NCBI RefSeq assembly: GCF_000953015.1 | Contig: NZ_LN794158.1 | Span: 930,001 to 994,000 of the forward strand | Length of the DNA stretch: 64,000 nucleotides | Direction of reading: 5' to 3' | Source: Candidatus Methylopumilus turicensis | GTDB lineage: Bacteria; Pseudomonadota; Gammaproteobacteria; Burkholderiales; Methylophilaceae | Part shown: positions 36,437 to 48,352 of the stretch, in pieces | Position numbering within the stretch: position 1 is the stretch's first letter | Layout of the letters: every line of letters starts with the position of its first letter | Translations under genes and position numbers: made by a program | The notes under the pieces: model-generated | Told to the model about the DNA's origin: nothing | Databases searched by the model: none | What the model saw: the letters and a program-made list of their open reading frames with translations, nothing else

Positions 36437-37639
36437 TTAAAGGGTAATTCCAGAAAGTTGAGCAACGGTGTTCATGTCTTTGTCACCACGCCCTGAAAGG
36501 TTAACCAAGATAATTTGGTCTGGTGACATGGTTTTCGCCAATTTCTCAGCATAAGCAAGTGCGTGACTAGACTCCAAAGCAGGAATAATGCCCTCGGTAC
36601 GGCACAAACTATGAAATGCGGCCATGGCGTCATCATCGGTAATTGCAACATATTCCGCACGATTAATGTCTTTCAGCCAAGCATGCTCAGGACCAACACC
36701 AGGGTAATCCAGACCGGCTGAAACCGAATGTGTTTCGATGATTTGACCGTCTTCATCTTGCATCAAGTAGGTACGATTCCCATGAAGCACACCTACCGCA
36801 CTGTTTGCAGTGAGAGGCGCAGCATGCTTACCAGTTTCAATACCATGCCCAGCTGCTTCAACCCCGATTAACTTCACGCCTGCTTCATTGATATAGGGAT
36901 AGAAGATCCCCATTGCGTTTGACCCACCGCCAACGCAAGCAAGCACTGCGTCTGGCTGACGACCCACGATTTCATTCATTTGAATTTTCGCTTCCACGCC
37001 AATCACGGCTTGAAAGTCACGGACCATCATTGGGTATGGATGTGGGCCTGCCACAGTTCCAATGATGTAAAACGTATTCTCAATATTCGTCACCCAGTCA
37101 CGCATCGCTTCATTTAGCGCATCTTTGAGTGTTTTTGAGCCGCTTTCAACAGGCACAACGGTTGCACCTAAAAGCTTCATTCGATAAACATTCGGTGCCT
37201 GACGTTTGATGTCCTCAGAGCCCATATACACAACACACTCAAGACCTAAACGAGCCGCAATCGTCGCTGTAGCGACGCCGTGCTGACCTGCGCCAGTTTC
37301 AGCAATCACACGTGGCTTACCCATACGCTTAGCGAGCAATGCTTGACCAACCGTATTGTTTACTTTGTGTGCGCCTGTGTGATTTAAATCTTCGCGCTTC
37401 AAGTAAATTTGCGCGCCACCGACCTTATCAGACCAGCGTTTTGCGTGATAAATAGGACTTGGACGACCAACAAAATGTTTGAGATCATGCGCAAATTCAG
37501 CCAAAAACTCTGGATCATGACGATACTTCTCGTACATTAAACGTAGTTCTTCCAGCGCCTCCACCAATGTTTCAGAGACAAAAATTCCGCCGTAAGGGCC
37601 AAAGTGACCACGTTCATCTGGCATATCATATAGTTGCAT
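36437..37639 (-). CDS. trpB: Tryptophan synthase beta subunit
   Basis: The start at ATG 37639 ([20 protein letters not shown]) is chosen over an upstream TTG-like start. The product is about 400 residues. The PLP lysine is in [17 protein letters not shown] near 88, and [11 protein letters not shown] and the CVGGGSNA phosphate loop are near 230. It condenses indole with serine. It overlaps the trpF stop by 14 bp. Confidence 0.97.
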   Translation of the reverse strand: MQLYDMPDERGHFGPYGGIFVSETLVEALEELRLMYEKYRHDPEFLAEFAHDLKHFVGRPSPIYHAKRWSDKVGGAQIYLKREDLNHTGAHKVNNTVGQALLAKRMGKPRVIAETGAGQHGVATATIAARLGLECVVYMGSEDIKRQAPNVYRMKLLGATVVPVESGSKTLKDALNEAMRDWVTNIENTFYIIGTVAGPHPYPMMVRDFQAVIGVEAKIQMNEIVGRQPDAVLACVGGGSNAMGIFYPYINEAGVKLIGVEAAGHGIETGKHAAPLTANSAVGVLHGNRTYLMQDEDGQIIETHSVSAGLDYPGVGPEHAWLKDINRAEYVAITDDDAMAAFHSLCRTEGIIPALESSHALAYAEKLAKTMSPDQIILVNLSGRGDKDMNTVAQLSGITL

Positions 37640-38249
37640 TACTGACTCCTCGCATGAATGCAGCAATTTTTACTGCATCCTTTATCCCTTTGTTGACTTC
37701 AACACCACCACTTACATCGACCGCATAGGGTCGAACTTGTTCAATCGCTACAACAACATTTTCAGCATTCAGCCCACCGGCAAGCACAACTGGCAAAGAT
37801 AAATTTTTTGGAATTAATGACCAATCAAAGACTAAGCCTGTGCCGCCAGGAACCCCTTCAGAAAAAGCATCCAATAAAAGCGCTTTTGCATCGGCATAAT
37901 CATGTGCATATTGTACCAAATTTGTGCCGTTTTTAACGCGAATTGCCTTCATATAGGGCCGTGAATATTGACGACATGCAGAAGGGGCTTCATCCCCATG
38001 AAATTGAAGTATATCCAGCTTGACTGATGCAAGCACTTCTTGAATAAATACCGACTCAGCATCCACAAAAAGACCCACCACTGAAACGAAAGCTGGCACT
38101 GCAGAAGCAATTTCAGACGCTTGCGCGATACTGACGTTGCGCGGACTCTTGGCATAAAATACCAAGCCAATCGCATCCGCACCCTGTTTAACGGCTTCAA
38201 GCGCATCTTCGACGCGGGTGATCCCACAAATTTTTACACGAGTTCGCAC
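37626..38249 (-). CDS. trpF: Phosphoribosylanthranilate isomerase
   Basis: This 207-residue (beta/alpha)8 enzyme has a GTG start and catalytic Cys in [17 protein letters not shown] and [35 protein letters not shown] and the late [15 protein letters not shown] follow. It is the third enzyme of the trp set at this locus (trpF-trpB-trpA), after truA. No leader peptide or attenuator was seen in the 60-bp gap before it. Confidence 0.95.
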   Translation of the reverse strand: MRTRVKICGITRVEDALEAVKQGADAIGLVFYAKSPRNVSIAQASEIASAVPAFVSVVGLFVDAESVFIQEVLASVKLDILQFHGDEAPSACRQYSRPYMKAIRVKNGTNLVQYAHDYADAKALLLDAFSEGVPGGTGLVFDWSLIPKNLSLPVVLAGGLNAENVVVAIEQVRPYAVDVSGGVEVNKGIKDAVKIAAFMRGVSNATI

Positions 38250-38309
38250 AGATAAAAGAATTTAATATAAAGACCATAGCGTAACTGAAAGCTGTAAAAC
38301 TGTCACAGC

Positions 38310-39104
38310 TTAGTTAGCGCTTGCGCTAAAAAACTGGATGTATCGACGAGTTGTCGGCAAGCCCCAATGCGCTTCATAACCAACACCTGTCAAATACAAA
38401 CCATCCGGCGAAAAAGTTGGTGGTGACTTGGTACGGTCACACTGCGCTAACAAGGACTGGATTTGAATTGGCTTAAGACTACCTTTACCGACATAAACCA
38501 AAGCACCCACCATATTACGCACTTGATGATGGAGGAAAGCATTGCCCGAAAAATCAAACACGATGCAATCACCGTGCCTATTAACTTCTGCTTGATACAG
38601 CGTTCTGATAGGCGATTTTGCTTGGCATTCAGAGGCCCGAAAAGCACTAAAGTCATGCTCCCCCTCTAAAAATTTTGCACCCTCCGCCATTTTTTCTACA
38701 TCAAGCGGCAAGTGAAACCAACTGGCTTTATTGGCCATCACCGCAGAGGCTACCGGCGCATTATATAAAATGAATTGATAATCTCGACGCCTTGCAGAAA
38801 AGCGTGCATGAAAATCATCTGGCACGACTTTCGCCCAAAGTACACGCACAGTCAGCGGTAAATTAGCATTAATACCTCGCACCCACGCACTAAGTGGACG
38901 TTCTGTTTGGGTGTCAAAATGCACTACTTGGCATAATGCATGCACACCAGTGTCTGTTCGCCCGGCAGCGATAATCCCAACCTCGTGCCCCGCCATAGTA
39001 GACAAAGCTTGCTCAAGGCGATTTTGGACACCACAACCTTCAGGTTGCGTTTGCCAACCACAAAAATGATAACCGTCGTATTCAATGGCCAGGGCTATTC
39101 TCAT
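38310..39104 (-). CDS. truA: tRNA pseudouridine synthase A (positions 38-40)
   Basis: This 264-residue enzyme has the catalytic aspartate in AAGRTDTGVHALCQVVHFDT near 52. YDGYHFCGWQTQPEG is at the N-terminus, and AFRASECQAKSPIRTL and FLHHQVRNMVGALVYVGKG are near 165-210. It modifies the anticodon arm of many tRNAs. It overlaps the EcfT-like gene by 4 bp. Confidence 0.97.
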   Translation of the reverse strand: MRIALAIEYDGYHFCGWQTQPEGCGVQNRLEQALSTMAGHEVGIIAAGRTDTGVHALCQVVHFDTQTERPLSAWVRGINANLPLTVRVLWAKVVPDDFHARFSARRRDYQFILYNAPVASAVMANKASWFHLPLDVEKMAEGAKFLEGEHDFSAFRASECQAKSPIRTLYQAEVNRHGDCIVFDFSGNAFLHHQVRNMVGALVYVGKGSLKPIQIQSLLAQCDRTKSPPTFSPDGLYLTGVGYEAHWGLPTTRRYIQFFSASAN

Positions 39105-39790
39105 AAAAAGTAAGCAGCCAAGATTAATAATGAAGCGAAACCAATATAATCAAGTAAAGAAAAGCCTGTGTTTTCCAAACGAATCACTTCTGACGACGAA
39201 GTAAACTCAGCATCATTTAACAGCATACTGAGTCTCTGCTGCCAACCCAAGCCTGAATATTGGATGTGCTTTTGATCCTTTGTCTGCTCCATATACTGCA
39301 AAGTCAGATAAAGTCTTGCTGTAAAACGCTCAGGCGAAAGATTCAGCACCTTAAACGGCAGGGTCAATAGGTAAATACCCACCATTAATTTTTCCCGCGT
39401 AGTCGTCGCCATCAACATGCTCACACCAGCCAACATCAAAGAAATTCTGAGAAGCTGTATAAAGCCTTCACGCAACCCTTCATAAGTGGGAGAGAGATCG
39501 ATTGGCCAACCTCTCAAGTATTCACCAGGTGTGGTGAACGCATAAATAAAAAATACCGAAAGAAAGAGCCATCGCATGCGCTTCATCATGCCAAAAAAAT
39601 GCTTGACTCGAAAATAAACTAATACGAACAAACTGATTACAGAACAGACTATCAACATATTCGGTGTAAATTGTGGAATAAGTATTGCCATGATGATCAG
39701 CGCAAATATTTTGACTGCGGGATGCAATCCATGACACTTGAATAAAAAAGCCGGACTAAATCGCCCGGCTGATTTGATTTGACGGTCCAT
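39101..39790 (-). CDS. EcfT/CbiQ-like transmembrane protein
   Basis: This 229-residue protein has about five hydrophobic segments in the N-terminal part (about 27-115). LQLLRISLMLAGVSML and the helical coupling region LTLPFKVLNLSPERFTARLY (near 140-160) follow, as in ECF-transporter T components. No A (ATPase) or S (substrate) subunit is encoded nearby. It is sandwiched by overlaps between fimV and truA, so it may interact with A/S units elsewhere or have another membrane role. Confidence 0.75.
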   Translation of the reverse strand: MDRQIKSAGRFSPAFLFKCHGLHPAVKIFALIIMAILIPQFTPNMLIVCSVISLFVLVYFRVKHFFGMMKRMRWLFLSVFFIYAFTTPGEYLRGWPIDLSPTYEGLREGFIQLLRISLMLAGVSMLMATTTREKLMVGIYLLTLPFKVLNLSPERFTARLYLTLQYMEQTKDQKHIQYSGLGWQQRLSMLLNDAEFTSSSEVIRLENTGFSLLDYIGFASLLILAAYFL

Positions 39791-41808
39791 TAGAACAAAC
39801 TCTCGATTAGCGCTTGCGCCCGAGCACGTTGTTCAGGACCACCCTCTTTGACAGCCTCAGCCAATAAAGCCAAAGCACCCTCTTTATCCTCCATATCAAT
39901 ATAAGCAGCAGCTAACTCAAGCTTAGTGGCAACATCAGCCGACTCTTCATTACTCGTTTTACTTTCTTTGCTGGGTTTATTCACAGATTTTGATTTTGGT
40001 GTCGATGCTTGAGTCGCGCTCTTAAGCGATTTCGGCTTTGTATCAATCTTCAACATGTTTGAAAAATCGCCATTAAACGCATCGGGAATAGGCGCTGCTT
40101 GAAGCGCTGAAGCATCCAACGACGGCAGCGCTTCAAAATCCAAACTGATTTCCGTCAAATCCATTTCAAGGGGTTTATTTGCAGGCGTTTCAACCTTCTC
40201 ATCACTAGAAAGATCATGGATCATCTCATCGTACTGTTCAGGTGACTTCTGAATTGCATCGCTTAGAATGTCTTCCGCTTGAGCTTGACGTCCATCCGCA
40301 AGCAAAACCTCAGCCTCAGCAATCTGGTCAACCTCATGGGTATCAATCAAAGAAGGACCTGATGCGGAAAAATCATTCAACAACATTGCAGAATCAGTGT
40401 TATTTTCTGCAATCGTCTGTGTAAACGTTTTGCCATGGTCAGTCACTGAATCTTTGAGCGATAAAGCGCGCTGACTCTTTCGTCTGTTTAACCAAAGTAA
40501 TGAAAGAAATAAGGCAATAAGGGCTCCCGATACAGCGAATACGACTGGATCAACCTCTGATAAATCATGGGGAAATTGAATACTATTGGTTTGAGCATGC
40601 TCCGCATTGTTTTGAACATCAGCTAAATGCTTATTTTTAAGCACCAATAGTTGCTTCATATCAGCTATTTGTTTCTGAAGCGCAGCAGCCTTTTCATCCG
40701 TCTCTTTAATCTCATTAGCTTTGGCCGCTATATCGTCTTGGATGGTTGTGGCGGTTTGTCCTGAAGAACTTGCATCAGGTTGAGAGTCAGGGCCCTTCGA
40801 CTTTGATTGATCCGTTTCTGTTTTCTCCAGCTTAATCACGTCACGTGTACCTTCTGAAACAAGCACGGCTTTGTCTTCGGCGTTAGTGATTATTTTTCCG
40901 CCGTTTTGCTGAATTGTTGACTGTTCAGCGGTTTCGGAATGCGACACAGTATCTGCTAGTTTGGTTGTATAGGCGTTCCAATTTGAAACCTGAGCATGAA
41001 CCTCAGCCCTTGCTTCAGTTTTGCTAATTGCCTGCAAAGTTTCTGCGCTCGGAATGTTCAGGATTTGACCAACTTTCAGACGATTCATATTGCCATCAAT
41101 GAACGCTGAGGGATTTGCTTTAAAAACGCCAAGCAACAATTGGTCTAGATTGACATCTTGAACTTGAAACCGGCCAACAACAGCACTTAACGTATCTCCT
41201 TTAACTGTCGTCACCGATTGACCATCCAATGACAAATCTTTTAATTTTTGGGAGTTTGCAAGATGACCTGAAGAATGACGAGTGCTACTTTTTGAAGCAG
41301 GCTGTTTTACATTTGCTAAAGTCTCTTTTACCTTTGATGGATCAGATAGCGACTTTGGAGTATCGACAATTGGCGTTGCAATGTTAGTTGTGGAGTATTC
41401 TGAGGGGTCAAGCAACAATGTGTACTCACGCGATAACTGGCCATCGCTCCAGGACAATTGAATTAGCATATCTAAAAATGGATCCGTTACCGCTTGAGCA
41501 GTCGTCAATTGGATAACAAGCGAACCGTCGGATTTTTTAATAATGCTAGTTTTGATATTTTGCTGAATCGCAGTTTTATCAATTCCTTGCGCCTGGTATT
41601 GCTCGGATGACGCAAGATCAGCCGTTAATGTTGTCATTTCTACAGAAGAGACTGATAACAACTCAATCTCTGCATGAAGAGGCTCACCAAGCGATGAAAA
41701 AACATTCAATTTACCTAATCCTGTGGCGAAAACAGTCAAGGGAATGAGGGCAATCAGAAGCGCCATGCAAGCTTGCTTAATGATTGATTTTTTCACAAGT
41801 TTACTCAT
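39790..41808 (-). CDS. fimV: FimV-family peptidoglycan-binding polar protein
   Basis: The protein has 672 residues. A signal peptide (about 1-30, ending VFATG) leads to the FimV N-terminal domain GKLNVFSSLGEPLHAEIELL. A LysM-type segment starts at about 195 (VTTVKGDTLSAVVGRF ... VGQILNIPS), then a coiled coil (about 360-400). One membrane helix lies near 425-445, and the cytoplasmic part is acidic, ending in a TPR-like FimV motif (LELAAAYIDMEDKEGALALL). FimV/HubP organises polar type IV pili and signalling. It stands before truA as in Neisseriales and Methylophilales. Confidence 0.93.
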   Translation of the reverse strand: MSKLVKKSIIKQACMALLIALIPLTVFATGLGKLNVFSSLGEPLHAEIELLSVSSVEMTTLTADLASSEQYQAQGIDKTAIQQNIKTSIIKKSDGSLVIQLTTAQAVTDPFLDMLIQLSWSDGQLSREYTLLLDPSEYSTTNIATPIVDTPKSLSDPSKVKETLANVKQPASKSSTRHSSGHLANSQKLKDLSLDGQSVTTVKGDTLSAVVGRFQVQDVNLDQLLLGVFKANPSAFIDGNMNRLKVGQILNIPSAETLQAISKTEARAEVHAQVSNWNAYTTKLADTVSHSETAEQSTIQQNGGKIITNAEDKAVLVSEGTRDVIKLEKTETDQSKSKGPDSQPDASSSGQTATTIQDDIAAKANEIKETDEKAAALQKQIADMKQLLVLKNKHLADVQNNAEHAQTNSIQFPHDLSEVDPVVFAVSGALIALFLSLLWLNRRKSQRALSLKDSVTDHGKTFTQTIAENNTDSAMLLNDFSASGPSLIDTHEVDQIAEAEVLLADGRQAQAEDILSDAIQKSPEQYDEMIHDLSSDEKVETPANKPLEMDLTEISLDFEALPSLDASALQAAPIPDAFNGDFSNMLKIDTKPKSLKSATQASTPKSKSVNKPSKESKTSNEESADVATKLELAAAYIDMEDKEGALALLAEAVKEGGPEQRARAQALIESLF

Positions 41809-41902
41809 TATTATTTAGCCCATTATACTCAACAAATGCACAAAAAACGATTAAAAATAACATCTTATCAAACGCCTCGCAAGCTGAGCGCAAGGTGACA
41901 TA

Positions 41903-43015
41903 TTATGACTTGACCAAAATGTCTAGCATACGGCGAAGTGGTTCAGCCGCGCCCCATAACAGTTGGTCGCCAACTGTAAAGGCTGACAAGTATTCACCCC
42001 CCATTCCCATTTTACGCAAACGGCCAACTGGCGTGGTGAGCGTGCCGGTCACGGCTGCAGGTGTCAGCAACTTCATGCTTGCTTCACGCTCATTAGGGAT
42101 CACTTTCGCCCATTGGTTGGCTTTCGCCAACATATCGTTGATTTCATCTAAAGGCACATCTTTTGTCAGCTTAATAGTGAGCGCTTGAGAATGGCAACGC
42201 ATGGCACCAATACGCACACACAAGCCATCAATCACGATAGGGTTCGCTTCTAGACCAAGAATTTTATTGGTCTCAGCACCACCTTTCCACTCTTCTTTGC
42301 TTTGACCATTACCTAGATCTTTATCGATCCAAGGAATCAAGCTACCAGCCAATGGCACCCCGAAGTGTGCTGTAGGGTAAGCATCGTCACGCAAAGTTGC
42401 CGCGACAGTCCGGTCAATATCTAAAATGGCCGACGCTGGATCAGCGAGTAAGCTAGAAACAGCTTGGTTTGCCGCGCCCATTTGCTTGAGTAATTCACGC
42501 ATATTTTGTGCGCCAGCGCCAGAAGCCGCTTGATAAGTCATGGACGTTGCCCATTCCACCAAGTTTTCTATGAAGAGGCCGTTCAATGCCATCAACATCA
42601 ATGAAACGGTACAGTTACCACCCACCCAGTTTTTACCACCCTTTTGCATCGCATCTTTAATGACGTGCATATTGACTGGGTCAAGAATAATGACAGTATC
42701 ATCTTCCATACGTAAGGTTGAAGCTGCATCAATCCAATGGCCATTCCAACCTTCACCACGGAGCTTAGGAAACACCTCACTGGTGTAATCGCCACCCTGG
42801 CATGAAACAATCACATCCATATGCTTGAGTTCAGCGATATTTTTAGCGTCTTTTAATGGTGGCGTATCTTTACCAACATTTGGACCAGCACCACCCACTT
42901 GTGAGGTGGTGAAAAACTGCGGTTCAATATTCGCAAAGTCATTCTCTTCCAACATACGTTGCATGAGCACTGAGCCCACCATACCGCGCCAACCAATAAA
43001 GCCAACTTTTAACAT
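41903..43015 (-). CDS. asd: Aspartate-semialdehyde dehydrogenase
   Basis: This 370-residue enzyme has the N-terminal [17 protein letters not shown] site and the active-site Cys in [12 protein letters not shown] near 135. The catalytic base His is in [15 protein letters not shown] near 275. It reduces aspartyl phosphate for Lys, Met and Thr synthesis. The length and GWRGMVGS motif match the gammaproteobacterial type. It follows leuB by 21 bp, as usual in beta- and gammaproteobacteria. Confidence 0.97.
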   Translation of the reverse strand: MLKVGFIGWRGMVGSVLMQRMLEENDFANIEPQFFTTSQVGGAGPNVGKDTPPLKDAKNIAELKHMDVIVSCQGGDYTSEVFPKLRGEGWNGHWIDAASTLRMEDDTVIILDPVNMHVIKDAMQKGGKNWVGGNCTVSLMLMALNGLFIENLVEWATSMTYQAASGAGAQNMRELLKQMGAANQAVSSLLADPASAILDIDRTVAATLRDDAYPTAHFGVPLAGSLIPWIDKDLGNGQSKEEWKGGAETNKILGLEANPIVIDGLCVRIGAMRCHSQALTIKLTKDVPLDEINDMLAKANQWAKVIPNEREASMKLLTPAAVTGTLTTPVGRLRKMGMGGEYLSAFTVGDQLLWGAAEPLRRMLDILVKS

Positions 43016-43036
43016 TTTCTTGTTTTCCTAAATCTT

Positions 43037-44092
43037 TTATAAAGCAGCAACTACCGCGTCACCCATTTCGCTACATTTCACTTTTTTAGTACCTTCAGTG
43101 TAAATGTCAGCGGTACGATAGCCTTGCGCCAAAGCTTTCTTCACTGCATCTTCAATACGTGTGGCGTTCATTTCATCGTTGAAGCTATAACGAAGCATCA
43201 TTGCGGCTGAAAGAATAGTTGCCAGCGGATTTGCAATATCTTGATTAGCGATGTCTGGTGCAGAGCCATGGCTAGGCTCGTACATACCTTTATTGTTCGC
43301 ATCTAAAGATGCAGAAGGCAACATGCCGATAGAGCCTGTCAACATTGAAGCTTCATCAGATAAGATGTCGCCAAAAATATTACCCGTCACCATCACGTCA
43401 AATTGCTTAGGCGCCCGAATTAATTGCATCGCAGCGTTATCCACATACATGTGGCTCAACTCAACTTCTGGATATTCTTTAGAAATTTCAATCATGACTT
43501 GACGCCATAACTCAGTCGTCTCAAGCACATTCGCTTTATCGACTGAACAAACTTTTTTATTGCGCTTCATTGCGATACTGAACGCCACATGACCAATACG
43601 GCGGATTTCAGATTCAGAATAGCGCATGGTATTCACTCCTTCGCGCTCGCCATTTGGCAAGGTTGAAATGCCACGAGGTTGACCGAAGTAAATATCCCCC
43701 GTTAACTCACGCACTATCATAATATCTAAACCAGCCACCACTTCTGGTTTCAAAGTAGACGCTGACGCTAGTTCTGGGTAAAGCAATGCAGGACGTAGAT
43801 TTGCGAACAAATTAAGTTCTTTACGAATACGCAACAAACCACGCTCAGGACGCATATCCCGTGGCAAGGAATCATATTTCCAGTCACCCACAGCACCGAG
43901 CAATACCGCATCAGACTCTTTAGCCAATTTTAATGTATCAGCAGGAAGTGGATCACCAGCAGCCTCGTAACCAGCACCGCCGATGGGCGCTTCTTTCATT
44001 TCAAGTCCAATGTTTAAGGCATTTAAAACCTTAACAGCTTGAGCAACGATTTCTGGACCGATGCCATCACCTGGCAGAACTGCAATCTTCAT
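43037..44092 (-). CDS. leuB: 3-isopropylmalate dehydrogenase
   Basis: The protein has 351 residues. [14 protein letters not shown] is at the N-terminus, and the substrate-binding arginines are in [13 protein letters not shown] and [38 protein letters not shown] and [18 protein letters not shown] hold the metal/NAD site near 235-290. It oxidises and decarboxylates 3-isopropylmalate in leucine synthesis. The order leuC-leuD-leuB-asd is intact. Confidence 0.98.
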   Translation of the reverse strand: MKIAVLPGDGIGPEIVAQAVKVLNALNIGLEMKEAPIGGAGYEAAGDPLPADTLKLAKESDAVLLGAVGDWKYDSLPRDMRPERGLLRIRKELNLFANLRPALLYPELASASTLKPEVVAGLDIMIVRELTGDIYFGQPRGISTLPNGEREGVNTMRYSESEIRRIGHVAFSIAMKRNKKVCSVDKANVLETTELWRQVMIEISKEYPEVELSHMYVDNAAMQLIRAPKQFDVMVTGNIFGDILSDEASMLTGSIGMLPSASLDANNKGMYEPSHGSAPDIANQDIANPLATILSAAMMLRYSFNDEMNATRIEDAVKKALAQGYRTADIYTEGTKKVKCSEMGDAVVAAL

Positions 44093-44135
44093 CTAAAATC
44101 CTAACAAATACAAATATACGATTGATAAATATAAT

Positions 44136-44774
44136 TTAATTAAAAAGCCAAGGTTGTGCAGCTTGATGCTTTGTTTCAAACGCCTTAATCGCATCTTGAT
44201 GTTGCATGGTCAAACCAATGTCATCTAAGCCATTCAATAAGCAATGCTTACGGAAAGCATCCACATCAAACTTATAAGACTTGCCGTTTGGCGAAGTGAT
44301 GCTTTGTTCGCTCAAGTCGATGTTGAGTTTATAGCCTTCTGATGCTTCTGTTTCTTTGAACAAAGCATCGACATCATCTGCAGAGAGCACGATAGGCAAC
44401 ATGCCATTCTTGAAGCAGTTATTATAGAAAATGTCAGCGAAACTAGGGGCGATAATGACACGAAATCCATAATCTTCAAGCGCCCAAGGTGCGTGTTCAC
44501 GGCTAGAACCACAGCCGAAGTTTTCACGCGCCAATAAAATAGAAGCACCTTGGTAACGTGGCTTATTAAGAACGAAATCCGGGTTGATTTTGCGCTGACT
44601 GTTATCCATACCTGGCTCGCCATGGTCTAAATAACGCCATTCATCAAAAGCATTGGGGCCAAAACCGCTACGCTTAATCGACTTTAAAAACTGTTTAGGA
44701 ATAATCGCATCCGTGTCGACATTTGCTCTATCGAGCGGAACAACCAAACCGTTTAATTGGGTAAATGCTTGCAT
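44136..44774 (-). CDS. leuD: 3-isopropylmalate dehydratase small subunit
   Basis: The protein has 212 residues. [17 protein letters not shown], then [19 protein letters not shown] (substrate loop with Ser/Arg) and [17 protein letters not shown] are the aconitase swivel-domain motifs. It pairs with LeuC to isomerise isopropylmalate. It follows leuC by 12 bp. Confidence 0.98.
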   Translation of the reverse strand: MQAFTQLNGLVVPLDRANVDTDAIIPKQFLKSIKRSGFGPNAFDEWRYLDHGEPGMDNSQRKINPDFVLNKPRYQGASILLARENFGCGSSREHAPWALEDYGFRVIIAPSFADIFYNNCFKNGMLPIVLSADDVDALFKETEASEGYKLNIDLSEQSITSPNGKSYKFDVDAFRKHCLLNGLDDIGLTMQHQDAIKAFETKHQAAQPWLFN

Positions 44775-44786
44775 CGTATTAATCTC

Positions 44787-46208
44787 TTATTTTGTAGCAA
44801 AGGTACGGACATCAACGAAATGTCCAGCAATCGCAGCGGCGGCGGCCATCTCAGGACTTACCAAATGTGTTCTACCACCCAAGCCTTGACGACCTTCAAA
44901 GTTACGGTTAGAAGTTGATGCACAGCGCTCACCTGACTCAAGACGGTCGGCATTCATCGCCAAGCACATTGAGCACCCTGGCTCACGCCATTCAAAGCCA
45001 GCCTCTTTAAATACTTTATCTAGGCCTTCAGCTTCTGCTTGGGCTTTCACCAAGCCAGAACCTGGCACAACCAAAGCCAACTTAACATTTCCAGCAATTT
45101 TCTTGCCTTTAGCAACATTCGCTGCGGCACGTAAATCCTCAATACGGGAGTTGGTACAAGAACCAATAAATACTTTATCGATGTTAATTGCACTCATTGG
45201 TGTATTCGCTTCCAAACCCATATATTGCAAGGCACGCTCCATGCTGCCTTTTTTGGTCGCATCGTCTTCTTTAGCTGGATCTGGCACCTTGCCATCAATC
45301 CCCACCACCATTTCAGGTGAGGTACCCCAAGTCACTTGCGGCTGAATATCGTCGCCATTTAAGGTCACTGTTGCATCAAACTCAGCGCCATCATCGCTCA
45401 CCAATGTGCGCCAGTAAGCTACCGCAGCATCCCACTGGTCTGCTTTCGGTGCATAAGGACGGCCTTTTACGTAATTGATCGTCGCATCATCAACCGCCAC
45501 CATTCCAGCACGTGCGCCAGCTTCAATCGCCATATTACAAAGCGTCATGCGGCCTTCCATCGTCAAAGCACGAATAACACTACCGCCAAACTCAATCGCG
45601 TAACCTGTTCCGCCTGCAGTACCAATCTTACCGATAATCGCTAGTGCCACATCTTTAGCTGTCACGCCTTTACCTAGCTTGCCATCAACACGCACAAGCA
45701 TAGATTTAGACTTTTTCTGCACTAAACATTGGGTCGCCATGACGTGCTCAACTTCGGATGTCCCAATGCCATGTGCCAAAGCACCAAACGCACCATGTGT
45801 GCTAGTGTGAGAGTCACCGCATACAACTGTCATCCCTGGCAATGTTGCGCCCTGCTCCGGGCCCATGACGTGAACAATACCTTGGCCTTTATCCATGAAA
45901 GGAAAGTAAGCTTTAGCGCCGAACTCTTTGATATTGCTATCAAGCGTTTCGATTTGAATACGGGAAATAGGATCAGCAATACCGTCCAATCCTTTTTCCC
46001 AGCCATTCGTTGGGGTATTGTGGTCAGCAGTCGCCACAATAGAGTCTTTACGCCATGGCTTACGGCCTGCTAGGCGCAAGCCTTCAAAAGCTTGGGGGCT
46101 GGTCACTTCATGGACCAAATGACGGTCAATATAAATCAGCGCAGTGCCGTTTTCTTCGGTCACCACATGGGAATCAAACAACTTGTCGTAAAGGGTTTTC
46201 GCGCTCAT
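44787..46208 (-). CDS. leuC: 3-isopropylmalate dehydratase large subunit
   Basis: The protein has 473 residues. The 4Fe-4S ligands lie in [14 protein letters not shown] (Cys near 350) and in the later GCSMCLAMN pair. [20 protein letters not shown] and the N-terminal LFDSHVV are also present. It forms the heterodimeric dehydratase with LeuD. It opens the leuC-D-B-asd operon after yajQ, 23 bp from that gene's stop. Confidence 0.98.
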   Translation of the reverse strand: MSAKTLYDKLFDSHVVTEENGTALIYIDRHLVHEVTSPQAFEGLRLAGRKPWRKDSIVATADHNTPTNGWEKGLDGIADPISRIQIETLDSNIKEFGAKAYFPFMDKGQGIVHVMGPEQGATLPGMTVVCGDSHTSTHGAFGALAHGIGTSEVEHVMATQCLVQKKSKSMLVRVDGKLGKGVTAKDVALAIIGKIGTAGGTGYAIEFGGSVIRALTMEGRMTLCNMAIEAGARAGMVAVDDATINYVKGRPYAPKADQWDAAVAYWRTLVSDDGAEFDATVTLNGDDIQPQVTWGTSPEMVVGIDGKVPDPAKEDDATKKGSMERALQYMGLEANTPMSAINIDKVFIGSCTNSRIEDLRAAANVAKGKKIAGNVKLALVVPGSGLVKAQAEAEGLDKVFKEAGFEWREPGCSMCLAMNADRLESGERCASTSNRNFEGRQGLGGRTHLVSPEMAAAAAIAGHFVDVRTFATK

Positions 46209-46231
46209 TCGGCTTCTAACAATATAAAAAT

Positions 46232-46726
46232 TTAATCTCTAAAATTACCAAACTGCAAAGGGAAGTCGGTCACGGATTTCTTCACTTGGGCAATGGTGTC
46301 TTGCAATACATCACGCTTAGCACCTACCACGCGCACTGTGTCGCCTTGAATACTTGCTTGCACTTTAACGCCACTGTCTTTAATCAGCTTCACGATGCGT
46401 TTAGCCAGCTCACTATCAATGCCATCTTTAATCTTCAGCACTTGTTTTACTATATTGCCTGAAATTTTCTGAACATCCTGATGGTCAAGGCGTTTGGCAC
46501 TGTCGGCCTCTTTTTTTTCCATCGCAGGCAATAAAATGTCTTTGATTTGATCTAATTGAAAATCAGAGTCGCCAAACAAAGTCATCAAGCTGTCTTTCTC
46601 GTTAAGTTCCACGTTAGCGCTTGTGCCTTTAAAGTCGTAGCGATTAGTAATGCTTCGACTCACCACATCGATCGCATTTTTCAATGCGACCATATCAACT
46701 TCAGACGTAATATCAAAAGATGGCAT
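46232..46726 (-). CDS. yajQ: YajQ-family nucleotide-binding protein
   Basis: This 164-residue protein begins [20 protein letters not shown] with [34 protein letters not shown] and a terminal QFGNFRD follow, the defining blocks of YajQ. Relatives bind cyclic di-GMP or nucleotides and affect transcription; the ligand here is unproven. Confidence 0.95.
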   Translation of the reverse strand: MPSFDITSEVDMVALKNAIDVVSRSITNRYDFKGTSANVELNEKDSLMTLFGDSDFQLDQIKDILLPAMEKKEADSAKRLDHQDVQKISGNIVKQVLKIKDGIDSELAKRIVKLIKDSGVKVQASIQGDTVRVVGAKRDVLQDTIAQVKKSVTDFPLQFGNFRD

Positions 46727-46739
46727 ATCGACCTCTTAA

Positions 46740-47051
46740 TTATTCAAAATGACAGACGTAATCGAGTGTTTCAAGCACTTCAATATCAAATGATGAATTG
46801 CCTGGTACGGTGAATTTTTCACCAGCGCTGTAGGTTTTCCAATCAGTTTCGCCAGCAAGACGTACTTTGCATACGCCCAAATTAATTTCCATCAACTCTG
46901 GCGCTTGGGTATTAAATGTCAGTGAACTTGGGAAAATCACACCGATGGTGCTACGCGTTCCATTGGGAAATAAAACCGTATGGCTAACGCATTTACCATC
47001 GAAGTAGACATTTGCTTTTCTTTTAACGCTTACATTATCAAATTGCGCCAT
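46740..47051 (-). CDS. ppnP: Pyrimidine/purine nucleoside phosphorylase
   Basis: This 103-residue single cupin (former DUF1255) has [53 protein letters not shown] and the final LDYVCHF. Such proteins phosphorolyse several nucleosides. It is 13 bp upstream of yajQ and about 47 bp after argG. Confidence 0.93.
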   Translation of the reverse strand: MAQFDNVSVKRKANVYFDGKCVSHTVLFPNGTRSTIGVIFPSSLTFNTQAPELMEINLGVCKVRLAGETDWKTYSAGEKFTVPGNSSFDIEVLETLDYVCHFE

Positions 47052-47098
47052 GATATTTTCCTTTTAAATGAATGGGTCTTGCTTTAATTAGTCGATTT

Positions 47099-48322
47099 TT
47101 ATTGCTTCTTTTGTTTCAGGTTCGCAGCAATTCGTAGTCTTAAAGCATTTAACTTAATGAAGCCAGCAGCATCTTTTTGGTCGTAAGCCCCTTTGTCATC
47201 CTCAAACGTTGCGATGGTTGAATCAAACAGAGAGTCTGTTTTGGAGTCACGGCCAGCAACAATGACATTACCTTTATAAAGCTTCAAGCGCACCCAACCA
47301 TTGACTGTCTTTTGCGTATGGTCGATGAGGGTTTGAAGCGCTAAACGCTCAGGACTCCACCAATAGCCGTTATAAATCATGCTGGCGTAGCGCGGCATTA
47401 AATCATCTTTCAAATGGGCGACTTCGCGATCTAGTGTGATGGATTCAATTGCACGGTGAGCCTTAAGTAATATTGTGCCACCTGGCGTTTCATAGCAGCC
47501 GCGTGACTTCATGCCCACATAACGATTCTCAACTAAATCCAAACGGCCAATACCGTGTTTGCCACCCACTTTGTTAAGATGCGCTAAGATTTCATGCGCT
47601 TTCATTGGTTGTCCATTGAGCGCAACTGGATCCCCATTCACGTATTCAATGTCAATATATTCTGCAGCATCTGGTGCCTTTTCTGGGGATACCGTCCAGC
47701 GCCACATATCTTCTTCAGCCTCTGCCGCTGGATTTTCTAAATGACGACCTTCATAAGAGATGTGCAACAAGTTCGCATCCATACTGTATGGACTGCCCCC
47801 TTGCTTGTGTTTCATTTCAACTGGAATACCGTGCTTTTCTGCATAAGCCAAAAGCTTTTCACGTGAAAGCAAATCCCACTCACGCCATGGGGCAATAATG
47901 TGAATATTGGGTTTTAATGCGTAAGCACCAAGCTCAAAACGCACTTGGTCGTTACCCTTGCCAGTCGCGCCGTGAGAAATCGCATCCGCACCTGTCTCAT
48001 TCGCAATTTCAATCAAGCGTTTAGCAATCAATGGGCGTGCGATTGACGTGCCAAGCAAGTATTCGCCTTCATAAACCGTGTTGGCACGAAACATTGGGAA
48101 TACAAAGTCGCGCACAAACTCTTCACGCACGTCATCAATGTAAATCTCTTTAACGCCGGCGGCTTGTGCTTTGGCGCGCGCTGGCTCCAACTCTTCACCC
48201 TGACCCAAGTCAGCGGTAAATGTCACCACTTCACATTTGTATTCATCTTGAAGCCATTTCAAGATGACTGAAGTGTCAAGACCACCTGAATACGCCAACA
48301 CTACTTTTTTAATATCGCTCAT
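47099..48322 (-). CDS. argG: Argininosuccinate synthase
   Basis: This 407-residue enzyme has the PP-loop [17 protein letters not shown] (8-24). [19 protein letters not shown] near 115-133, [20 protein letters not shown] and [17 protein letters not shown] follow. It joins citrulline and aspartate. It lies downstream of argF, separated by the duplicated argF end, so the arg genes here run argD-argF-argG. Confidence 0.98.
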   Translation of the reverse strand: MSDIKKVVLAYSGGLDTSVILKWLQDEYKCEVVTFTADLGQGEELEPARAKAQAAGVKEIYIDDVREEFVRDFVFPMFRANTVYEGEYLLGTSIARPLIAKRLIEIANETGADAISHGATGKGNDQVRFELGAYALKPNIHIIAPWREWDLLSREKLLAYAEKHGIPVEMKHKQGGSPYSMDANLLHISYEGRHLENPAAEAEEDMWRWTVSPEKAPDAAEYIDIEYVNGDPVALNGQPMKAHEILAHLNKVGGKHGIGRLDLVENRYVGMKSRGCYETPGGTILLKAHRAIESITLDREVAHLKDDLMPRYASMIYNGYWWSPERLALQTLIDHTQKTVNGWVRLKLYKGNVIVAGRDSKTDSLFDSTIATFEDDKGAYDQKDAAGFIKLNALRLRIAANLKQKKQ

Positions 48323-48352
48323 TACTTCTTTCCCAATCTCAATAATTACTTA

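Noticed and set aside
38250-38309. trp leader peptide or T-box before trpF
   Set aside because: The gap is about 60 bp and shows neither Trp codons in a small ORF nor paired terminator/antiterminator stems.
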